A stretch of DNA of 64,000 bases from Tahibacter soli (GCF_025717065.2 NZ_JAOVZO020000019.1:408086-472085), one strand, 5' to 3'. Numbered from the stretch's first letter, positions 1 to 8,620 are shown. Notes: generated from the letters alone by a model not told the origin. Translations and numbers: made by a program.

Positions 1-2
1 AG

Positions 3-599
3 CTGGTGCGGCCGCGAGCGCGGCTGATCCAATTGCTTGACCCGCCGTTCGACCAGTCGCCGCTCGACCCGGGCTATATCCGCGGCTACGTCCCCGGCGT
101 GCGCGAAAACGGCGGCCAATATACCCACGCGGCAATCTGGGCCGTGATGGCCTTCGTCGAGGCGGGACGCACGCGCGAGGCCTGGGAACTGTTCGACCTG
201 ATCAATCCGCTGCGCCACGCGCTGACGCCGGAAGATGTGGACACTTACAAAGTGGAACCCTATGTGGCTGCCGCCGACGTCTACGCGGTGGACCCGCATG
301 CCGGGCGCGGCGGCTGGACTTGGTACACCGGATCGGCCGGCTGGATGTACCGCCTGATCGTCGAGTCGCTACTGGGACTGCGCCGCGAAGGCGAATGCCT
401 GCATATCGATCCGCGCCTGCCGCCGCACTGGCCGGGTTTCCGTTTCAACTACCGGGCCGGCGCGACCGTCTATCGGTGCCACGTCCGCGTCGCGGCCGAC
501 GGCGAGGTACCGACGGTGCCCGCCACGCTGGCGCTGATCGACGACGGCGGTGATCACGCCCGGGAGTTCGTCGTCGCGCGCCAATCGGCTCATTCGTGA
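3..599 (+). CDS. GH94-type glucan synthase/phosphorylase, C-terminal part (5' truncated)
   Basis: The frame is open from the first bases of the window, so only the last ~198 residues are visible and the start lies outside. The stretch around G-Y-V-P-G-V-R-E-N-G-G-Q-Y-T-H-A, followed by W-T-W-Y-T-G-S-A-G-W-M-Y, is the typical end of the (alpha/alpha)6 barrel of glycoside hydrolase family 94, as in the C-terminus of NdvB-type cyclic beta-1,2-glucan synthases and cellobiose phosphorylases. The short beta-rich tail (L-P-P-H-W-P-G-F-R-F) closes the protein. In NdvB-like enzymes this part trims or phosphorolyses beta-glucan chains in the periplasm. The catalytic acid and the N-terminal glycosyltransferase part, if present, are outside the window, so cyclic glucan synthase cannot be told from a stand-alone phosphorylase. 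Confidence 0.85.
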   Translation: MVRPRARLIQLLDPPFDQSPLDPGYIRGYVPGVRENGGQYTHAAIWAVMAFVEAGRTREAWELFDLINPLRHALTPEDVDTYKVEPYVAAADVYAVDPHAGRGGWTWYTGSAGWMYRLIVESLLGLRREGECLHIDPRLPPHWPGFRFNYRAGATVYRCHVRVAADGEVPTVPATLALIDDGGDHAREFVVARQSAHS

Positions 600-700
600 T
601 AGCCCGGCAACGCGGCGCGGCCGGGTATGTGTGCCAGCGAACCGAGCGGCGGGCAATTTGCGCGCACACTGGTGCGATAACCGCAACACCGGAGATCGTC

Positions 701-1597
701 TTGAAAGAAGCCCCTCGTAGTCTCGTGCTGGTCGGAGGCAACGCTCTGCCCCGGCCCGTCAGCGCCGGTTCCGCCGCGAAATCACCGAATACGGAGGGTT
801 TGCAGTTCGTCGACACGCGGCGCGAGATGCAGATACAGACCACCTTCGACATGAATCCGCATTTGCGCGAGTTCAATCTGAACGTGCTGGTCGACGGCAA
901 CAAGGCGGTACTCGGCGGAAACGTCGACAACGGCGTTGCCAGGGACCTGGCGGAACAGATCACCCTGGTCGCCGACGACATCCTGCAGATCGACAACCGG
1001 ATTCTCGTGGACGCCGACTACGTGCGGCCTGCCAGGACGACGAACGAACGCACCTTCAGCGAAAGGGTCGGCGACGCCACCACTACCGCGTCGATCAGGT
1101 CGCGACTGCTGTGGAGTTCGCATACCAGCGGGCTCGACATCCGCGCGGAAACCCTGCAGGGCAAGGTGACCCTGGCCGGCATGGTCGCAGGCAGTGCCGA
1201 AAGGGATCACGCCGAACGGATTGCCAGGAACACGCAAGGCGTGATCGCCCTGCGCAACGACATCGTGCTCGCCCGGAAATCCGACAAGGGTCTCGATGCG
1301 ACCGACACGGGCGCCGAACGATCGATGCCCGATTCGTGGATTACCGACAAAGTAAATAAATCGCTGATGTTCACGCGCGGCGTGTCGGGCGCGAACATCT
1401 CGGTCGCCGCGCTGGAAGGCGTGGTGTGGCTGAGCGGCATCGTGCAAAGCACGGCCGAGCGCGAACTTGCGATCGAGGTTGCCGGCGAAACGCGCGGCGT
1501 GAGGAACGTCGAAGCCGGCGGCCTGACGGTTGAACGAAACCCGGTCGACGATCGCCCTGCATCCGCCGAGCGCGAACCCGAGAAGGCACTGCGATGA
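701..1597 (+). CDS. Triple BON-domain protein
   Basis: About 298 residues with three BON-like modules, roughly at residues 40-110, 125-190 and 215-280. Each has the alternating pattern ending in a 'V-x-L-x-G-x-V-x(2,3)-A-E-R-x-x-A-x-x-I-A' segment. BON domains bind membranes or phospholipids and occur in OsmY-like periplasmic stress proteins. I chose the TTG start at 701 because a GGAG ribosome site lies at 691-694 with 6 bases of spacing. A longer frame begins with GTG at 596, overlapping the stop of the upstream GH94 gene, but its extra 35 residues are Arg/Cys-rich and unlike a coding start. No convincing signal peptide is seen with either start, so location is uncertain. It probably shares a transcript with the upstream gene. 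Confidence 0.75.
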   Translation: MKEAPRSLVLVGGNALPRPVSAGSAAKSPNTEGLQFVDTRREMQIQTTFDMNPHLREFNLNVLVDGNKAVLGGNVDNGVARDLAEQITLVADDILQIDNRILVDADYVRPARTTNERTFSERVGDATTTASIRSRLLWSSHTSGLDIRAETLQGKVTLAGMVAGSAERDHAERIARNTQGVIALRNDIVLARKSDKGLDATDTGAERSMPDSWITDKVNKSLMFTRGVSGANISVAALEGVVWLSGIVQSTAERELAIEVAGETRGVRNVEAGGLTVERNPVDDRPASAEREPEKALR

Positions 1598-1758
1598 ACA
1601 AGGCCATGCTGACGGACAAGTGGTTGCGGCTGATCCGCCGCATCAAGGCGCTGGGGAACACGCCGATCCCGGTCCTCGTACCCGCGTATTGCCCAAGTAC
1701 GTACCCCCGGGCAAAAGGCCAACGTGCCAATCATGGAGTACCTGAGCGCTCGCCATAA
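1594..1758 (+). CDS. Possible small basic protein of 54 residues
   Basis: An ATG overlaps the stop codon of the BON gene (ATGA), which suggests translational coupling. The product is 54 residues, with a basic amphipathic start (L-R-L-I-R-R-I-K) and a proline-rich, positively charged tail. I recognise no family. The second half has poor codon character compared with its neighbours. It could be a real coupled small protein or simply an open frame, and the support is only the overlap and the N-terminal composition. Confidence 0.3.
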   Translation: MNKAMLTDKWLRLIRRIKALGNTPIPVLVPAYCPSTYPRAKGQRANHGVPERSP

Positions 1759-1816
1759 GCGCTGCAAGGAAGCCGTGGGCCGGCGCGCGCACCCCGCCGG
1801 CTCACACAGTGCGTGA

Positions 1817-2524
1817 TCAACGCGCGTTCACCTCGGGCAGCAGCCGGTCGAACTCCGTCTTGACCACCTGATAGCACTCGCAACTGCGGGCCTCCAGCTT
1901 CGGCCGGTCCAGTACCTCGATATGGCCACGGTTGTAGTGGATGAGGCCGTCGACCTGTAGCTTCCCGGCCGCTTCCGTCACGCCCTCCCGGCGCACGCCC
2001 AGCATGTTGGCGATCAGTTCCTGAGTCATGGTCAGCCGGTTCGACGACAGGCGATCGAGGCTCAGCAACAGCCAACGGCAAAGTTGCTGGTCGATGGAAT
2101 GGTGGCGGTTGCATACTGCGGTCTGGGCCATTTGCGTCAGCAGGGCCTGGGTGTAGCGCAGCAGCAGATATTGCATCGAGGCCGCGCGCGTGAACTCGTC
2201 CCTGAGAAACTGTCCTTTCAGGCGATAGGCATGCCCGGCGCTTTGCACCACGGAACGACTCGTGGTGGTCTCTCCCCCCATGAACAGCGCAACCCCGACC
2301 ATGCCCTCGTTGCCGACCACGGCGATTTCCGCCGAAGCGCCATCTTTCATGACATAGAGCAGCGACACGATCGACGTCGTCGGAAAGTACACATGGCGCA
2401 GCTGGCTGCCCGATTCGTAGAGCACCTGGCCAAGCGGCATGTCGATCGGTTCGAGCCCGGGCAGCAGCCGCTCCAGTTCATCGTCCGGCAATGCGCGAAG
2501 CAGGCCGTTCTGTCGCGGGCTCAT
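1817..2524 (-). CDS. Crp/Fnr-family transcriptional regulator
   Basis: About 235 residues. The N-terminal part (about 10-120) is a cyclic-nucleotide-binding-type beta-roll, with the phrases V-L-Y-E-S-G and V-Y-F-P-T-T-S-I-V-S. The C-terminal part has a Crp-type helix-turn-helix around M-T-Q-E-L-I-A-N-M-L-G-V-R-R-E-G-V-T-E-A-A. It lacks the clustered cysteines of an Fnr iron-sulfur site and the usual cAMP-contact residues, so its effector is unknown. This subfamily, with N-E-G-M-V-G in the sensor domain, is common in soil proteobacteria. Start: the ATG at 2524 is preferred, but an in-frame TTG four codons upstream (2536) is also possible. Neither has a good ribosome site. It converges on the BON gene and is transcribed alone. 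Confidence 0.85.
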   Translation of the reverse strand: MSPRQNGLLRALPDDELERLLPGLEPIDMPLGQVLYESGSQLRHVYFPTTSIVSLLYVMKDGASAEIAVVGNEGMVGVALFMGGETTTSRSVVQSAGHAYRLKGQFLRDEFTRAASMQYLLLRYTQALLTQMAQTAVCNRHHSIDQQLCRWLLLSLDRLSSNRLTMTQELIANMLGVRREGVTEAAGKLQVDGLIHYNRGHIEVLDRPKLEARSCECYQVVKTEFDRLLPEVNAR

Positions 2525-2850
2525 GCCGTCGGGCAATGACGATGTCGATCGGGGCCTGCCCGCACGCGTTTTTTTGGTGCCGACATCGGTGAATCCGCTG
2601 ACTGCGTCGATAGCCTGGGACTATAAACGCACACGCCGTGTTTTGAGGCGGCGACTATGCGCTGCGACGGCGATTGTGGAGACGTGCATCACTGCGGACC
2701 AGAAACATAGCGCCCTCTACAAGGGCGCCGTGTGCCTACCGTGCATGATTTGTAGTACGAAAAGCCTTTCAAAGTTGCACATTGTGCGTGCCAGAGTCGC
2801 GGCTTATGGGTGTCCGCACAAACGCGCCGACCGCTCCGCCGGTCAGCGAT

Positions 2851-3627
2851 TCAGCCGCACTTGGAATAGCCGCAGTTGAGGCAGGTTTCGCAACCGTCCA
2901 TGACGATCATCGCCGACGTGTTGCATTTGCTGCACAGCGTCGCACCGGCCGGGAATTCCGCGGAATCGGAAGTGCGCGACGACGACTCCGCGCCCGCGCC
3001 GGCGAGATCGCCGCTGATGCCCGCCAGACGCCCTTCAGGTTTTTTTGCGCCGCGCTGCTCATAGGCCGCACGTTTGTCGGCGATCAGCGCGCGCATTTCG
3101 GGCGACAGATCGGGATCGTGGATCAGCCCGATCGACTTCAGATGCTGCTCGACCACCGCGCCGAGCTCGGCCACGATCGACGACATGTAGACGCCGCCGG
3201 CCTTGTAGTAGCCGCCGCGCGGATCGAACACGGCTTTCAATTCCTCGACGAGGAACGTCACGTCGCCGCCCTTGCGGAACACCGCCGACATGATGCGCGT
3301 GAGCGCCACGATCCACTGGAAGTGGTCCATGTTCTTCGAGTTGATGAAGATCTCGAACGGCCGGCGCAGTTGATATTCGGTGCCTTCGTTCAGCACGATG
3401 TCGTTGATCGTCACGTACAGCGCGTGCTCGACGAGCGGCGATTTGATCTTGTAGGTCGCGCCGATCAGCATCTCCGGACGCTCGACCTTCTCGTGCATCT
3501 GGATGACTTCGGCGCTCGGCGCCTCCACGACGGCGAGCGGCGCGAGCACGGTTTTCACCTCGGCCGCTTTCTCGTTCGGCTTCTCGACCGAATAGCCTTT
3601 GATTTTCTTGCCGATCTTGATCGTCAT
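2851..3627 (-). CDS. nrdJb: Class II ribonucleotide reductase, C-terminal subunit (NrdJb)
   Basis: 258 residues. It carries the TSCPD-type C-terminal region found at the end of long NrdJ enzymes: about 15-180 is the conserved domain (F-E-I-F-I-N-S-K-N-M-D, then M-S-A-V-F-R-K-G-G-D-V). A cysteine-rich tail at about 230-258 has the pattern C-x-x-C...C-x-x-C-G-Y-S-K-C-G. In class II reductases such a tail passes electrons from thioredoxin to the active site. As in Pseudomonas aeruginosa, the enzyme is split into NrdJa and NrdJb. The partner nrdJa (4623-6773) is upstream on the same strand, with a histone-like gene between them. The start at 3627 gives M-T-I-K-I-G-K-K-I-K-G; a longer frame to 3711 adds a low-quality extension and is rejected. 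Confidence 0.88.
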   Translation of the reverse strand: MTIKIGKKIKGYSVEKPNEKAAEVKTVLAPLAVVEAPSAEVIQMHEKVERPEMLIGATYKIKSPLVEHALYVTINDIVLNEGTEYQLRRPFEIFINSKNMDHFQWIVALTRIMSAVFRKGGDVTFLVEELKAVFDPRGGYYKAGGVYMSSIVAELGAVVEQHLKSIGLIHDPDLSPEMRALIADKRAAYEQRGAKKPEGRLAGISGDLAGAGAESSSRTSDSAEFPAGATLCSKCNTSAMIVMDGCETCLNCGYSKCG

Positions 3628-3678
3628 GGCGCGAGCCTTCGGGTGCCGGCGCGGCACTGTGCATTCTGCAAAGGACCT

Positions 3679-3740
3679 CCGCGCCGGTGTCGGCGCGGCA
3701 CATACTTTCAAAATATCTCCGCGCCGAGGACGGCGCGGAG
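3679..3740 (-). terminator. Two tandem GC-rich hairpins in the histone-nrdJb gap
   Basis: Two perfect stems share the same arms. CCGCGCCG (3679-3686) pairs with CGGCGCGG (3691-3698) over a 4-base loop. CTCCGCGCCG (3717-3726) pairs with CGGCGCGGAG (3731-3740), also over a 4-base loop. On the minus strand the larger hairpin is followed by ATATTTT. They lie about 190 bases after the histone-like gene and about 50-90 bases before nrdJb, in a gap of 303 bases (3628-3930) that otherwise holds nothing I can identify. They could end or attenuate transcription into nrdJb, or stabilise its mRNA. Confidence 0.4.
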
Positions 3741-3930
3741 TGAATCAAGGCTGTAGCGCGTTGCCGCGCGTGCTTGGCAGTGGGTCTTGCTCAGGTGAAG
3801 CGCCTGCCGCGTCTGGCACGCGGCGGCGTTCCTCACCGCCAGTCAGTGCGCCGACGCAGCCTCGCCGACGACGCACCACTTCCCACCGGGTGCCGCGGTG
3901 ACCGCAGCTCGCCGGCGGAAGCCTGGTTGC

Positions 3931-4512
3931 TTAGCGGCGTCCGCCCTTCTTGGCCGCCTTCTTCACGACTTTCTTCGCAGCGGCCTTCTTCGGCGCGGCC
4001 TTCTTCGCCGGTGCCTTCTTCGCCGCTACCTTCTTCGCGCCGTAGCGTGCCGGCGCTTTCTTCGCCGCCGCCTTCTTCGCGGGAGCCTTCTTCGCCGGCG
4101 CCTTCTTCACCGCGGCCTTCTTCGCCACCTTCTTCGCGGCGGCCTTCTTGGCCGGCGCAGCCTTCTTCGCGGCGGCCTTCTTCGCCGGCGCGGCGGCCTT
4201 CTTCGCGGCAGCCTTCACCGGCGCTGCGGCTTTCTTCGCCGCATTCTTCGCGGCCGGCTTCGCCTTCGTCACGGCCTTCTTCGCCTTCGCGACGACGGCC
4301 TTGACCTTCTCTTCCGCGGCGTTCTTGACTTCCTTCGCCTTCTTCACGGCCGATTTGGCGCGCTTGGCGACGGCCTCTTTCGCGTCGGAAGCGGCGGCGC
4401 TCACGGTGGCGACGGCGGCTTCGGTTTTCTCTGCGACGGCTTCGCCGACGTTCTGCGCGGTTTCTTTGACGGCTTCCAGCGCATTGCTGATCGTCTCACC
4501 TACGGTCTGCAT
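3931..4512 (-). CDS. Histone H1-like Ala/Lys/Pro-rich protein
   Basis: 193 residues. The first ~60 residues form an amphipathic, mildly acidic helix-forming segment (V-G-E-T-I-S-N-A-L-E-A-V-K-E-T-A-Q). The rest is a long run of K-K-A-A-A / A-P-A-K-K repeats, like the C-terminal tail of histone H1 and bacterial homologues such as AlgP and PhaF. These proteins bind DNA, or polyhydroxyalkanoate granules, through the basic tail. The ATG at 4512 has a GGAGGG ribosome site 4 bases upstream; the frame to 4572 adds 20 residues without such a site. It sits between the two halves of the split ribonucleotide reductase, 110 bases after nrdJa. Which ligand (DNA or granule) it binds cannot be decided here. 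Confidence 0.8.
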   Translation of the reverse strand: MQTVGETISNALEAVKETAQNVGEAVAEKTEAAVATVSAAASDAKEAVAKRAKSAVKKAKEVKNAAEEKVKAVVAKAKKAVTKAKPAAKNAAKKAAAPVKAAAKKAAAPAKKAAAKKAAPAKKAAAKKVAKKAAVKKAPAKKAPAKKAAAKKAPARYGAKKVAAKKAPAKKAAPKKAAAKKVVKKAAKKGGRR

Positions 4513-4622
4513 AAAACCCTCCAGCTCCTCGTTCGGGTTGGTGTGTGTGCGTGCGTGTTGCAGTGTGGACATTACTCCAATCTTGTCGTGCGCGCCTTCT
4601 CGTTGAACGTCGGCGCGTGCGC

Positions 4623-6773
4623 TCAGAACTTGCCGTAGTAGCCTTCCTTGAGCGCGTCGAACAAATTGGCGGCGGTGTGCGTCTCGCCGTCGTACTCGAT
4701 CTCTTCGTTTCCTTTCACTTCGACAACACTACCGTCCTCCAGCTCGAAACGGTAGATGGTGTTTTCGAGATCGGCCTCTTTCACCAGCACGCCCTGGAAC
4801 GCAGCAGGGTTGAAGCGGAACGTGGTACAGCCCTTGAGCCCTTGGCTGTGGGCGTAGGTGTAGATGTTCTTGAAGTCTTCGTACGGATAGTCGGTCGGCA
4901 CATTCGCGGTTTTCGAGATCGACGAGTCGATCCACTTCTGCGCCGCCGCCTGTATGTCGACATGCTCGGTCGGCGAGATGTCGTCGGCCGCGACGAAGTA
5001 GTCCGGCAGCTTCTCGTCGGGCTTGTCCGACAGCGGCATCGCGCGCGCATTGATGAGTTCGCGATACGCGAGCAGCTCGAAGCTGCAGACGTCGACCTTT
5101 TCCTTCGATTTCTTGCCTTCGCGGATCACGTTGCGCGAATACAGGTGCGCGAACGACGGTTCGATGCCGTTCGACGCATTGTTCGCGAGCGACAGCGAAA
5201 TCGTGCCGGTCGGCGCGATCGACGAATGGTGCGTGAAGCGCGACCCGTGCTCGGCGAGCTGCGCGACCAGCTCCGGCGCGACGCCCGCGACGCGTTGCAT
5301 ATAGCGGCTGTACTTCGCATGCAGCACGCGGCCGGGTATCGCGTCGCCGAGCTTCCAGCCGTCGGCGGCCATTTCGGGGCGCTTGCGCAGCATTTCGGCG
5401 GTGACGTCGAACGTCTGCGCGAGGATCGGCGCGGGGCCTTTTTCCTGCGCGAGCGCGAGACCCACTTCCCAGCCGGCGAGCGCCATCTCGCGGCTCACGG
5501 CCTCGGTGAACGCGCATGCGTCCTTCGCGCCGTAGCGCATCTTGAGCATCGTGAGCGTCGAGCCGAGGCCGAGAAAGCCCAGGCCGTGGCGGCGCTTGGA
5601 CAGGATCTCGTTGCGCTGCTGTTCGAGCGGCAGCCCGTTGATCTCCACGACGTTGTCGAGCATGCGCGTGAACACGCGCACGACCTCGCGGTACTCGTCG
5701 AAATCGAAGCGCGCCTTAGGACCGAACGGATCGCGCACGAACAGCGTGAGGTTGATCGAGCCGAGCAGGCAGCTGCCGTAGGGCGGCAGCGGCTGTTCGC
5801 CGCAAGGATTCGTGGCGCGGATGTTCTCGCACCACCAGTTGTTGTTCATCTCGTTGACGCGGTCGATCAGGATGAAGCCCGGCTCGGCGTAGTCATACGT
5901 CGAGACCATGATCATGTCCCACAGGTGCCGCGCGCGGATGTGGCTGTAGATCTTGCACGCCACCTGCCCGTCGTCGCGCGCGACGTAGTTGCGCGTCGTC
6001 GGCCACTCGCGCCAGACCACTTTCGACGCGTCGTCGAAATCGACGTCGTCCTTTTCCTTCTGCGTGATCGGAAACACGAGCGGCCAGTCGCCGTCCTGCG
6101 CCACCGCTTCCATGAAGCCGTCGGTGATCAGCAACGACAGGTTGAACTGGCGCAGGCGGGCGTCTTCGCGCTTGGCGCGGATGAAATCCTTCACGTCCGG
6201 ATGCGACACGTCGAACGTGCCCATCTGCGCGCCGCGGCGACCGCCGGCGGAGCTGACGGTGAAACACATCTTGTCGTAGATGTCCATGAACGACATCGGC
6301 CCGGACGTGTACGCGCCGGCGCCCGAGACGTACGCGCCGCGCGGACGCAGCGTCGAGAATTCGTAGCCGATGCCGCAGCCGGCCTTCAAGGTCAGGCCCG
6401 CCTCGTGCACCTTCTGCAGAATTCCATCCATGGAATCTTCGATCGTGCCGGACACGGTGCAGTTGATCGTCGACGTCGCGGGCTTGTGCTCCAGCGCGCC
6501 GGCGTTCGACGTGACGCGGCCGGCCGGAATCGCGCCGTGGCGCAGCGCCCACAGGAAACGTTCGTTCCAGAAGGCGCGCTTCTCGTCGGTGTCCTCGACG
6601 TCCGACAGCGCCTTGGCGATGCGCTGGTAGCTGTGGTCGATCGATACGTCGACCGGTTCGCCGAGCTTCGTGCGGAGCCGGTATTTCCGGTCCCAGATGT
6701 CGTAGGAAGCGGGCTGCATCGGAATCGCCGCCCCGCTGCGGGCCGATTCCGCCAAACGCACCGTACTCATCAA
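4623..6773 (-). CDS. nrdJa: Adenosylcobalamin-dependent class II ribonucleotide reductase, catalytic subunit (NrdJa)
   Basis: 716 residues of the NrdJ catalytic barrel. It reduces ribonucleotides to deoxyribonucleotides using a radical generated from coenzyme B12. Visible catalytic features: N322-P-C324-G-E326, the N-x-C-x-E thiyl-radical motif, and the redox pair C105 (I-N-C-T-V-S-G) and C335 (G-S-C-L-L-G-S). The 11-residue spacing C324 to C335 is the class II spacing, shorter than in class I. The protein ends near E-G-Y-Y-G-K-F without the cysteine tail, which is supplied by nrdJb at 2851-3627. It is the first gene of the minus-strand group and is divergent from the DegP-type gene. A candidate NrdR box lies upstream at 6982-6995. 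I see no cobalamin riboswitch in the 5' region. Confidence 0.93.
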   Translation of the reverse strand: MMSTVRLAESARSGAAIPMQPASYDIWDRKYRLRTKLGEPVDVSIDHSYQRIAKALSDVEDTDEKRAFWNERFLWALRHGAIPAGRVTSNAGALEHKPATSTINCTVSGTIEDSMDGILQKVHEAGLTLKAGCGIGYEFSTLRPRGAYVSGAGAYTSGPMSFMDIYDKMCFTVSSAGGRRGAQMGTFDVSHPDVKDFIRAKREDARLRQFNLSLLITDGFMEAVAQDGDWPLVFPITQKEKDDVDFDDASKVVWREWPTTRNYVARDDGQVACKIYSHIRARHLWDMIMVSTYDYAEPGFILIDRVNEMNNNWWCENIRATNPCGEQPLPPYGSCLLGSINLTLFVRDPFGPKARFDFDEYREVVRVFTRMLDNVVEINGLPLEQQRNEILSKRRHGLGFLGLGSTLTMLKMRYGAKDACAFTEAVSREMALAGWEVGLALAQEKGPAPILAQTFDVTAEMLRKRPEMAADGWKLGDAIPGRVLHAKYSRYMQRVAGVAPELVAQLAEHGSRFTHHSSIAPTGTISLSLANNASNGIEPSFAHLYSRNVIREGKKSKEKVDVCSFELLAYRELINARAMPLSDKPDEKLPDYFVAADDISPTEHVDIQAAAQKWIDSSISKTANVPTDYPYEDFKNIYTYAHSQGLKGCTTFRFNPAAFQGVLVKEADLENTIYRFELEDGSVVEVKGNEEIEYDGETHTAANLFDALKEGYYGKF

Positions 6774-6981
6774 TCGTCCTCCTGAGTCCCTGTTTGCAGG
6801 TGTGGACGCTCGCTCATCGCCGGTTGCGCGTCAGGGAACGCACAGCCGCCCGCCGACACCCGTCCGCCTTCGACGAGTCGTTCCGCGGTCCGCGATTTTT
6901 CACTCAGTTGCCATTCGGCCACCACCGTCCGGGCTTTGTGCCGGCGACCCCAACGATTAGGGTCCACCCCCGTGTTGCCGG

Positions 6982-6995
6982 CACAACATCTTGTG
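6982..6995. promoter_or_regulatory. Candidate NrdR box upstream of nrdJa
   Basis: The sequence CACAACATCTTGTG is an inverted repeat (CACAA-N4-TTGTG). It resembles the NrdR operator, whose known consensus is close to acaCwAtATaTwGtgt. NrdR represses ribonucleotide reductase operons and usually binds two boxes spaced by whole helical turns. Only one good box is visible here; the ACCC...GGGT block about 33 bases away is a poor second copy. Position relative to nrdJa (209 bases upstream of its start) is plausible for a promoter operator. Confidence 0.4.
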
Positions 6996-7137
6996 CTTGC
7001 GAGCGCGGGCAAAACTACGCCTGGGGGTGCGGCGTGTCAATCGAGGGGGCGTGAAAGAATGTTGACGCGCTAAGCAGTGCGGCAATGTCGCGGGGTGACA
7101 GCGAAGCTGAACGAATCGCGAAACGGGCCTGGAAACG

Positions 7138-7166
7138 GGAAACCTCGGACCCTATACGCGGTCAAC
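7138..7166 (+). promoter_or_regulatory. Possible sigma-E-type promoter for the DegP-type gene
   Basis: GGAAAC (7138-7143) and GTCAAC (7161-7166) are separated by 17 bases. They partly match the envelope-stress sigma-E elements GGAACTT and TCTGA. Genes of the degP/mucD family are classic sigma-E targets. The -10 match is weak, so this is only a suggestion. Confidence 0.25.
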
Positions 7167-7195
7167 GCTGCGACTTGACGCATACAGGGAAACCC

Positions 7196-8587
7196 ATGTC
7201 CTCGATCACCCGCCTCGTCTTCGCGACCGGCGCCGCGCTCGGCATCGGCATCGCGGCCGGCTTCGCCGTTTCCAATACGCCGACGGCCTCGGCCGCGCTG
7301 CCCGCGCTCGTCGACGGTCAGGCCATGCCGTCGCTCGCGCCGATGCTCGAACGCGTGACGCCGGCCGTCGTGAACATTTCCTCGAAAACGCACACGCGCG
7401 TGCGTGATCCGATGCTCGACGATCCGTTCTTCCGCCGCTTCTTCGGCGTGCCGAACATGCCGCGCGAGCGCGTCGAGCAGTCGCTCGGCTCGGGCGTGAT
7501 CGTCGATGCGGCCAAGGGCTACGTACTGACGAACAACCACGTCGTGCAGGGCGCCGACGACATCACGGTGACGCTCGCCGACCAGCGCGAGCTGAAGGCC
7601 AAGATCATCGGCACCGATCCCGATACCGACGTGGCGGTGATCCAGATTGCCGCCGAGAATCTCAAGGCGATTCCGCTCGCGGATTCGACGCGGCTGCGCG
7701 TCGGCGACTTCGTGGTCGCCGTCGGCAATCCGTTCGGGCTCGGACAGTCGGCCACGACCGGCATCGTCTCGGCGCTCGGCCGTTCGGGCCTGCGCGGCCT
7801 CGGCTACCAGAACTTCATCCAGACCGACGCGTCGATCAATCCCGGCAATTCGGGCGGCGCGCTGGTCAATCTCAACGGCGATCTCGTCGGCATCAACTCG
7901 GCGATCTTCTCGCCGTCGGGCGGCAACATCGGCATCGGTTTCGCGATTCCGTCGAGCCTCGCCGGCGACGTGATGGGTCAGCTCGTCAAGACCGGCTCGG
8001 TCAAGCGCGGCTCGCTCGGCATCGAAACGCAGAACGTGACGCCGGAGATCGCCGAAATGCTCGGTGCGCAGCCCGGCAAGGGCGCCGTCGTGACGCGCGT
8101 GCTCGCCGATTCGGCGGCCGAAAACGCCGGCCTGCGCCCGGGCGACGTGATCGTGTCGGTCAACGGCAGGAACGTGAGCACCGAGCAGGACCTGCACAAC
8201 ACCGAAGGACTGCTGCCGGTCGGCAGCGAAGTGCAGCTCGGCATCCTGCGCGACGGCAAGACGACCACGGCGACGGCGAAGCTCACGGCGCAGACGAGCG
8301 CGAGCGTCGAGGGCCAGGCGCTCGACCCGCGGCTCGTCGGCGCGGAATTCACGCAGATCGCGGACCGCCAGCGCCAGCAGGGTCTGCGCGGCGCGGCGAT
8401 CACGCGCGTCGCGGACGGCTCGCGCGCCGAATCGAACGGACTCAAGGCCGGCGACGTCGTCGTGGCGGTCAACCAGGTCGACATTCGCAACCTCGAAGAC
8501 CTCAAGGCGCTGACGCGGCGGCAGTCGCGGCAGCTGCTGCTGACCGTGGTGCGGGGGCAGAATGCGTATTTTGTGATGTGTGAATAA
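7196..8587 (+). CDS. Periplasmic DegP/DegQ-type serine endoprotease
   Basis: 463 residues, secreted to the periplasm by a signal sequence (hydrophobic 6-26, cleavage near A-S-A-A at 31-34). The trypsin-like protease domain has the triad H115 (T-N-N-H-V-V), D145 (D-T-D-V-A-V) and S219 (G-N-S-G-G). Two PDZ domains follow, about 262-355 and 372-460. The family degrades and chaperones misfolded envelope proteins, with the PDZ domains controlling oligomer assembly. Length and domain order match DegP/DegQ/MucD. The ATG at 7196 has AGGGA at 7186-7190; the longer frame from 7085 would bury the signal peptide. It appears to be a single-gene unit, followed by a palindromic repeat element. Confidence 0.93.
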   Translation: MSSITRLVFATGAALGIGIAAGFAVSNTPTASAALPALVDGQAMPSLAPMLERVTPAVVNISSKTHTRVRDPMLDDPFFRRFFGVPNMPRERVEQSLGSGVIVDAAKGYVLTNNHVVQGADDITVTLADQRELKAKIIGTDPDTDVAVIQIAAENLKAIPLADSTRLRVGDFVVAVGNPFGLGQSATTGIVSALGRSGLRGLGYQNFIQTDASINPGNSGGALVNLNGDLVGINSAIFSPSGGNIGIGFAIPSSLAGDVMGQLVKTGSVKRGSLGIETQNVTPEIAEMLGAQPGKGAVVTRVLADSAAENAGLRPGDVIVSVNGRNVSTEQDLHNTEGLLPVGSEVQLGILRDGKTTTATAKLTAQTSASVEGQALDPRLVGAEFTQIADRQRQQGLRGAAITRVADGSRAESNGLKAGDVVVAVNQVDIRNLEDLKALTRRQSRQLLLTVVRGQNAYFVMCE

Positions 8588-8620
8588 GGAGGTCCGGCTG
8601 CTGCCGTCGCTCGTATCTTT

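Larger units (their letters stand above)
6774..7195. other. Divergent intergenic region between nrdJa and the DegP-type gene
   Basis: 422 bases without a supportable gene; open frames here are short and Arg-rich. It must hold the promoters of both flanking genes. The visible elements are the NrdR-like palindrome at 6982-6995, a weaker symmetric block ACCC...GGGT at 6947-6963 about 33 bases away, and a possible sigma-E-type promoter facing the protease gene. Confidence 0.7.

Noticed and set aside
2539..2850. Short plus-strand frames in the gap between the Crp/Fnr and nrdJb genes (312 bases)
   Set aside because: Mixed composition and no ribosome site or recognisable product. I see only possible promoter sequence for the Crp/Fnr gene there and nothing else to report.
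4545..6785. A 746-codon plus-strand frame opposite nrdJa
   Set aside because: nrdJa has full catalytic motifs; the opposite frame is a mirror of its codon pattern.
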